Shown here piece after piece: positions 61,565 to 64,000 of a DNA stretch of 64,000 nt. The stretch lies in NCBI GenBank assembly GCA_937926445.1, contig CALBAK010000006.1, positions 120,358-184,357 on the forward strand, given 5' to 3'. The notes below the pieces were generated by a model. The model was not told the origin of the DNA. It made no database searches and saw only the letters and a program-made list of their open reading frames with translations. Every line of letters begins with the position of its first letter. Position 1 is the first letter of the stretch. The position numbers were made by a program, and so were the translations under genes. The DNA is from an uncultured Alphaproteobacteria bacterium (GTDB lineage Bacteria; Pseudomonadota; Alphaproteobacteria; Geminicoccales; Geminicoccaceae).

Positions 61565-62956
61565 ATGGGCCCGCCGTACGACAACCGTACGCTCGAGGAC
61601 GCTTATCGGGCGCGCACACCGGGCTCGGCCCGGCTCGCCGAGCGGGCGCGGTCTCTGTTCCCCTCCGGAGTGACCCACGACGGCCGCTTCCTCGAACCCT
61701 ATGGAATCTACGTCGAGCGTGCCTTCGGACCACACAAATGGGACGTCGACGGTAACCGCTATGTCGACTGGTTCGGTGGCCACGGTGCACTGCTGCTCGG
61801 CCATTGCCACCCGGCGGTGACCGAAGCGGCCTCGCGCGCGCTCGCCACCATGACCCATCCGGGCGCCGGTCACGCACTCGAGATCCGCTGGGCCGAGGCC
61901 ATCCGTGCGCTCGTTCCGGCCTGCGAGCGCCTCCGCTTCACGAGCTCGGGCACCGAGGCGACGCTGCTCGCGGTGCGTCTCGCCCGCGCCTTCACCCGGC
62001 GGCGCAAGATCCTCCGGTTCCGCACCCATTTCCACGGCTGGCACGACCATATGACCTCGGGCTGGCAGAACCACATGGACGGGACCGCGACGCGCGGGGT
62101 GCTCGACGCCGTCGCCGAGAACGTCGTGCTCTGCGATCCGAACGATCTCCGTGCCGTGGCCGACGTGCTGGCGACCGATCGGGAGATCGCCGCGGTGATC
62201 CTCGAGCCCACCGGGGCCTCCTTCGGCATGGTGCCGACACGGGACGGCTTTCCGCAGGCGCTGCGCGAGCTCACCGAGCGGCACGGTGTGCTGTTGATCT
62301 TCGACGAGGTGGTGACGGGCTTCCGCGTCGCACCGGGCGGTGCCCAGGCGGTCTACGGTGTCCGCCCCGACCTCGTGACCTTCGCCAAGATCGTGGCCGG
62401 CGGCCTGCCCGGCGGGGCCGTCGGCGGCCGCGTGGAGATCCTCGATGCCCTCGACTTCGTGCGGACCCGCGAGCGCGGCGAGGAGAAGATCGGCCATCCC
62501 GGCACCTTCAATGCCAACCCCGTCTCCGCGGCTGCCGGAATCGCGGCCCTCGGTCTCGTCGCCACGGGCGAGCCCTGCGCTCGGGCGAACGCCACGGCCG
62601 CCAGCCTACGCGAACGGCTCAACGAGCTTTTCGCCGAGCTCGGCCTTCCCTGGGCCGCTTACGGTACCTTCTCGGGCGTTCACGTCTTCCCGAATCCGGA
62701 GGGCCGGGCGATCGATCCCTCGAGCTTCGATCCCCACGCGCTACCCTTCGCCGAGCTCAAAGCGCGCCCGCCGAAACTCGCCCACCGCGTGCGGCTGGCA
62801 CTTCTCCTGGCCGGCGTCGACGTCAACGGTCAGCTCGCCATGCTGGCCTCGGCCACCCACGGTCCCGCCGAGGTCGAGGACACGGTAGCGGCCTTTCGCG
62901 AGGCGCTCCTTCGGCTGGCGCGCGAGGGCGACGTGGCGCTGCGCAGCCGGACGTGA
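61565..62956 (+). CDS. class III pyridoxal-phosphate aminotransferase (GSA-aminomutase-like)
   Basis: A 463-residue PLP enzyme close to glutamate-1-semialdehyde 2,1-aminomutase. It has FPSGVTHDGRFLEPYGIYVE, the DGNRYVDWFGGHGALLLGHC block, FTSSGTEATLLAVRLAR, FHGWHDH, the PLP-stacking Asp in LLIFDEVVTGFRVAPGG and the cofactor Lys in TFAKIVAGGLPGGA. It is longer than HemL and lacks some HemL positions, so it is probably an amino-group transferase of unknown substrate. The ATG is inside a GAGACCCGCGCC context with GAAGAGGAG upstream. Confidence 0.93.
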   Translation: MGPPYDNRTLEDAYRARTPGSARLAERARSLFPSGVTHDGRFLEPYGIYVERAFGPHKWDVDGNRYVDWFGGHGALLLGHCHPAVTEAASRALATMTHPGAGHALEIRWAEAIRALVPACERLRFTSSGTEATLLAVRLARAFTRRRKILRFRTHFHGWHDHMTSGWQNHMDGTATRGVLDAVAENVVLCDPNDLRAVADVLATDREIAAVILEPTGASFGMVPTRDGFPQALRELTERHGVLLIFDEVVTGFRVAPGGAQAVYGVRPDLVTFAKIVAGGLPGGAVGGRVEILDALDFVRTRERGEEKIGHPGTFNANPVSAAAGIAALGLVATGEPCARANATAASLRERLNELFAELGLPWAAYGTFSGVHVFPNPEGRAIDPSSFDPHALPFAELKARPPKLAHRVRLALLLAGVDVNGQLAMLASATHGPAEVEDTVAAFREALLRLAREGDVALRSRT

Positions 62957-63067
62957 GCCCGCGGCCACGCTCGCCCGCCGATCGGGCGGTGACCCCCGGC
63001 TTCGACTTGACAGGGTCGTTGCGGGCGCCTGTCAGTCGCCCATCCTGCCGGTGCGGCTGCCCGTCCG

Positions 63068-63979
63068 ATGGACATCTATCTTCCGGTCGCCGAACTTTCG
63101 GCCAATCTTCTCCTGTTGTTGGGCCTGGGCGCCTCGGTCGGCTTCCTCTCCGGGGTCTTCGGCGTCGGGGGAGGCTTTCTGATCACCCCGCTCCTGATCT
63201 TCATCGGCATTCCCCCGGCCGTTGCGGTCGGCACGGCTGCCCCCCAGGTCCTGGCCTCCTCCGTCTCGGGCGTGCTCGCCCATCTCAAACGCGGCACGGT
63301 GGACATCAAAATGGGCCTCGTGCTCACCGCCGGCGGGTTTCTCGGCTCGGCGGGAGGCGTGCTGCTGTTCCGCTGGCTCAGCAACGTCGGACAGGTCGAG
63401 ACGGTGATCGCCGTCGGCTTCGTCCTTCTGCTGGCGACCGTCGGGACCCTCATGCTGGTCGAGAGCAGCCGGGCCCTCTTGGCCCAGCGTCGCCCGGTAC
63501 CTCGACCGGCGCAACGGGCCCGTCGCCATTTCCTGGTCCATCGCCTGCCGCTCAAGATGCGATTCACCGAATCGCGGCTCTACATCAGCGCGCTCGTGCC
63601 GCTCGCGGCCGGAGCCGTCGTGGGGGTGCTCGCTGCCGTCCTGGGCGTCGGGGGCGCCTTCGTCATGATCCCGGCCATGATCTACCTTATCGGCATGCCG
63701 ACCCGGGTGGTGGTGGGCACCTCGCTCCTGCAGGTCGCCTGTGTCACCGCACTCACGACCTTCCTGCACGCCTACAACAACCGCACCGTCGACATCGTGT
63801 TGGCCCTGCTGCTGATCGTCGGTGGTGTGGTGGGAGCCCAGCTCGGCGCACGCGCCGGTAGTGCGCTCCGCGGCGAACAGCTGCGCGTCTTGTTCGCCCT
63901 TCTCGTCCTCGCGGTGTGCACGCGGCTCGCTTGGGACCTCGTGGCCGAGCCCGCCGACCTCTACTCCCTCGCCTCGTGA
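63068..63979 (+). CDS. TauE/SafE family permease
   Basis: A 303-residue membrane protein with two homologous halves. Both begin with the TauE/SafE motif: GASVGFLSGVFGVGGGFLIT with PLLIFIGIPPAVAVGTAA, and VVGVLAAVLGVGGAFVMIPA with MIYLIGMPTRVVVGTSLLQV. About eight helices flank a basic central loop. The family exports sulfite, sulfoacetate or related anions; the substrate here is unknown. It ends 21 bases before the window edge. No neighbouring sulfur genes identify its cargo. Confidence 0.92.
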   Translation: MDIYLPVAELSANLLLLLGLGASVGFLSGVFGVGGGFLITPLLIFIGIPPAVAVGTAAPQVLASSVSGVLAHLKRGTVDIKMGLVLTAGGFLGSAGGVLLFRWLSNVGQVETVIAVGFVLLLATVGTLMLVESSRALLAQRRPVPRPAQRARRHFLVHRLPLKMRFTESRLYISALVPLAAGAVVGVLAAVLGVGGAFVMIPAMIYLIGMPTRVVVGTSLLQVACVTALTTFLHAYNNRTVDIVLALLLIVGGVVGAQLGARAGSALRGEQLRVLFALLVLAVCTRLAWDLVAEPADLYSLAS

Positions 63980-64000
63980 GTCGGCATCCCGGCCCGGGAG

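Noticed and set aside
59864..62956. A 1030-codon plus-strand frame running through trkH into the aminotransferase gene
   Set aside because: Only the part from 61565 matches a protein family. The rest is antisense to trkH and is highly charged low-complexity sequence.

Overview
The window is a GC-rich chromosomal stretch from a bacterium that looks alphaproteobacterial. The evidence is an NDUFS4-type complex I accessory protein (21900-22187), a UvrA whose first zinc finger reads CPVSG, a znu/Zur/ZevAB zinc locus, a bacterial aminoacyl-protein transferase, and dense operons in which the next start codon overlaps the previous TGA stop (NTGA junctions). Genus and species cannot be read from the sequence. 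Housekeeping genes present are uvrA, ssb, parE, purB, hrpB, glpD, ubiX and tRNA-Arg(TCT) and tRNA-Leu(TAA).

Layout. 1-8.2 kb is eroded: a broken EamA exporter, a GNAT acetyltransferase, then about 6 kb of minus-strand wreckage of a DEAD/DEAH helicase with a DUF1998-type zinc C-terminus and an unrecognised upstream gene, probably a dead defence island. 8.2-18.3 kb carries uvrA, a CMD-domain protein and hydrolase, ssb, an RraA/Ldh pair, and a two-gene glycosyltransferase operon. 18.5-20.1 kb has a broken sugar-binding protein and YnfA. 20.1-24.6 kb is a minus-strand run (tRNA-Arg, glpD, NDUFS4-like, Nudix, a lone Lrp ligand domain, an RhlE-type helicase). 24.7-33.7 kb has an isochorismatase-fold enzyme with a frameshifted hydrolase, a glutamine synthetase homologue that has lost most metal ligands, a thioesterase/TPP-enzyme pair, parE and an arginyl/leucyl-protein transferase.

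The most interesting region is 33.65-37.3 kb. A 133-residue precursor-like protein ends in three copies of a GGKQRFA(P/A)G motif spaced exactly 20 residues. It is followed, with translational overlaps, by a YcaO protein and a TfuA protein fused to a clostripain-family (C11) cysteine protease that keeps its His and Cys. This looks like a ribosomally made, probably thioamidated, multi-core peptide pathway with its own protease. The putative promoter contains an AT-rich 14-mer (CTNATATCCTATAA) that recurs in the short gap between divergent znuA and znuC at 40.97 kb, where a Zur site is expected, so the peptide may respond to zinc.

37.5-46.9 kb holds a second TPP enzyme, a broken EamA exporter, the zinc locus (znuA divergent from znuC-znuB-zur-zevA-zevB), ubiX and opgD. 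47.1-49.1 kb is the decayed remnant of a periplasmic nitrate reductase (nap) operon, with heme ligands lost and most of napA deleted. 49.2-64 kb carries an oxidoreductase, tRNA-Leu, a CinA-type protein, a RadC-family protein with an N-terminal extension, hrpB, purB, a potassium/stress block (double UspA, CPA2 antiporter with RCK domain, TrkH), a class III aminotransferase and a TauE-type permease.

At least seven loci are pseudogenes or frameshifted. Those with many lesions (helicase, nap, binding protein) are true decay. The single-base lesion at 25.5 kb could be a sequence error.
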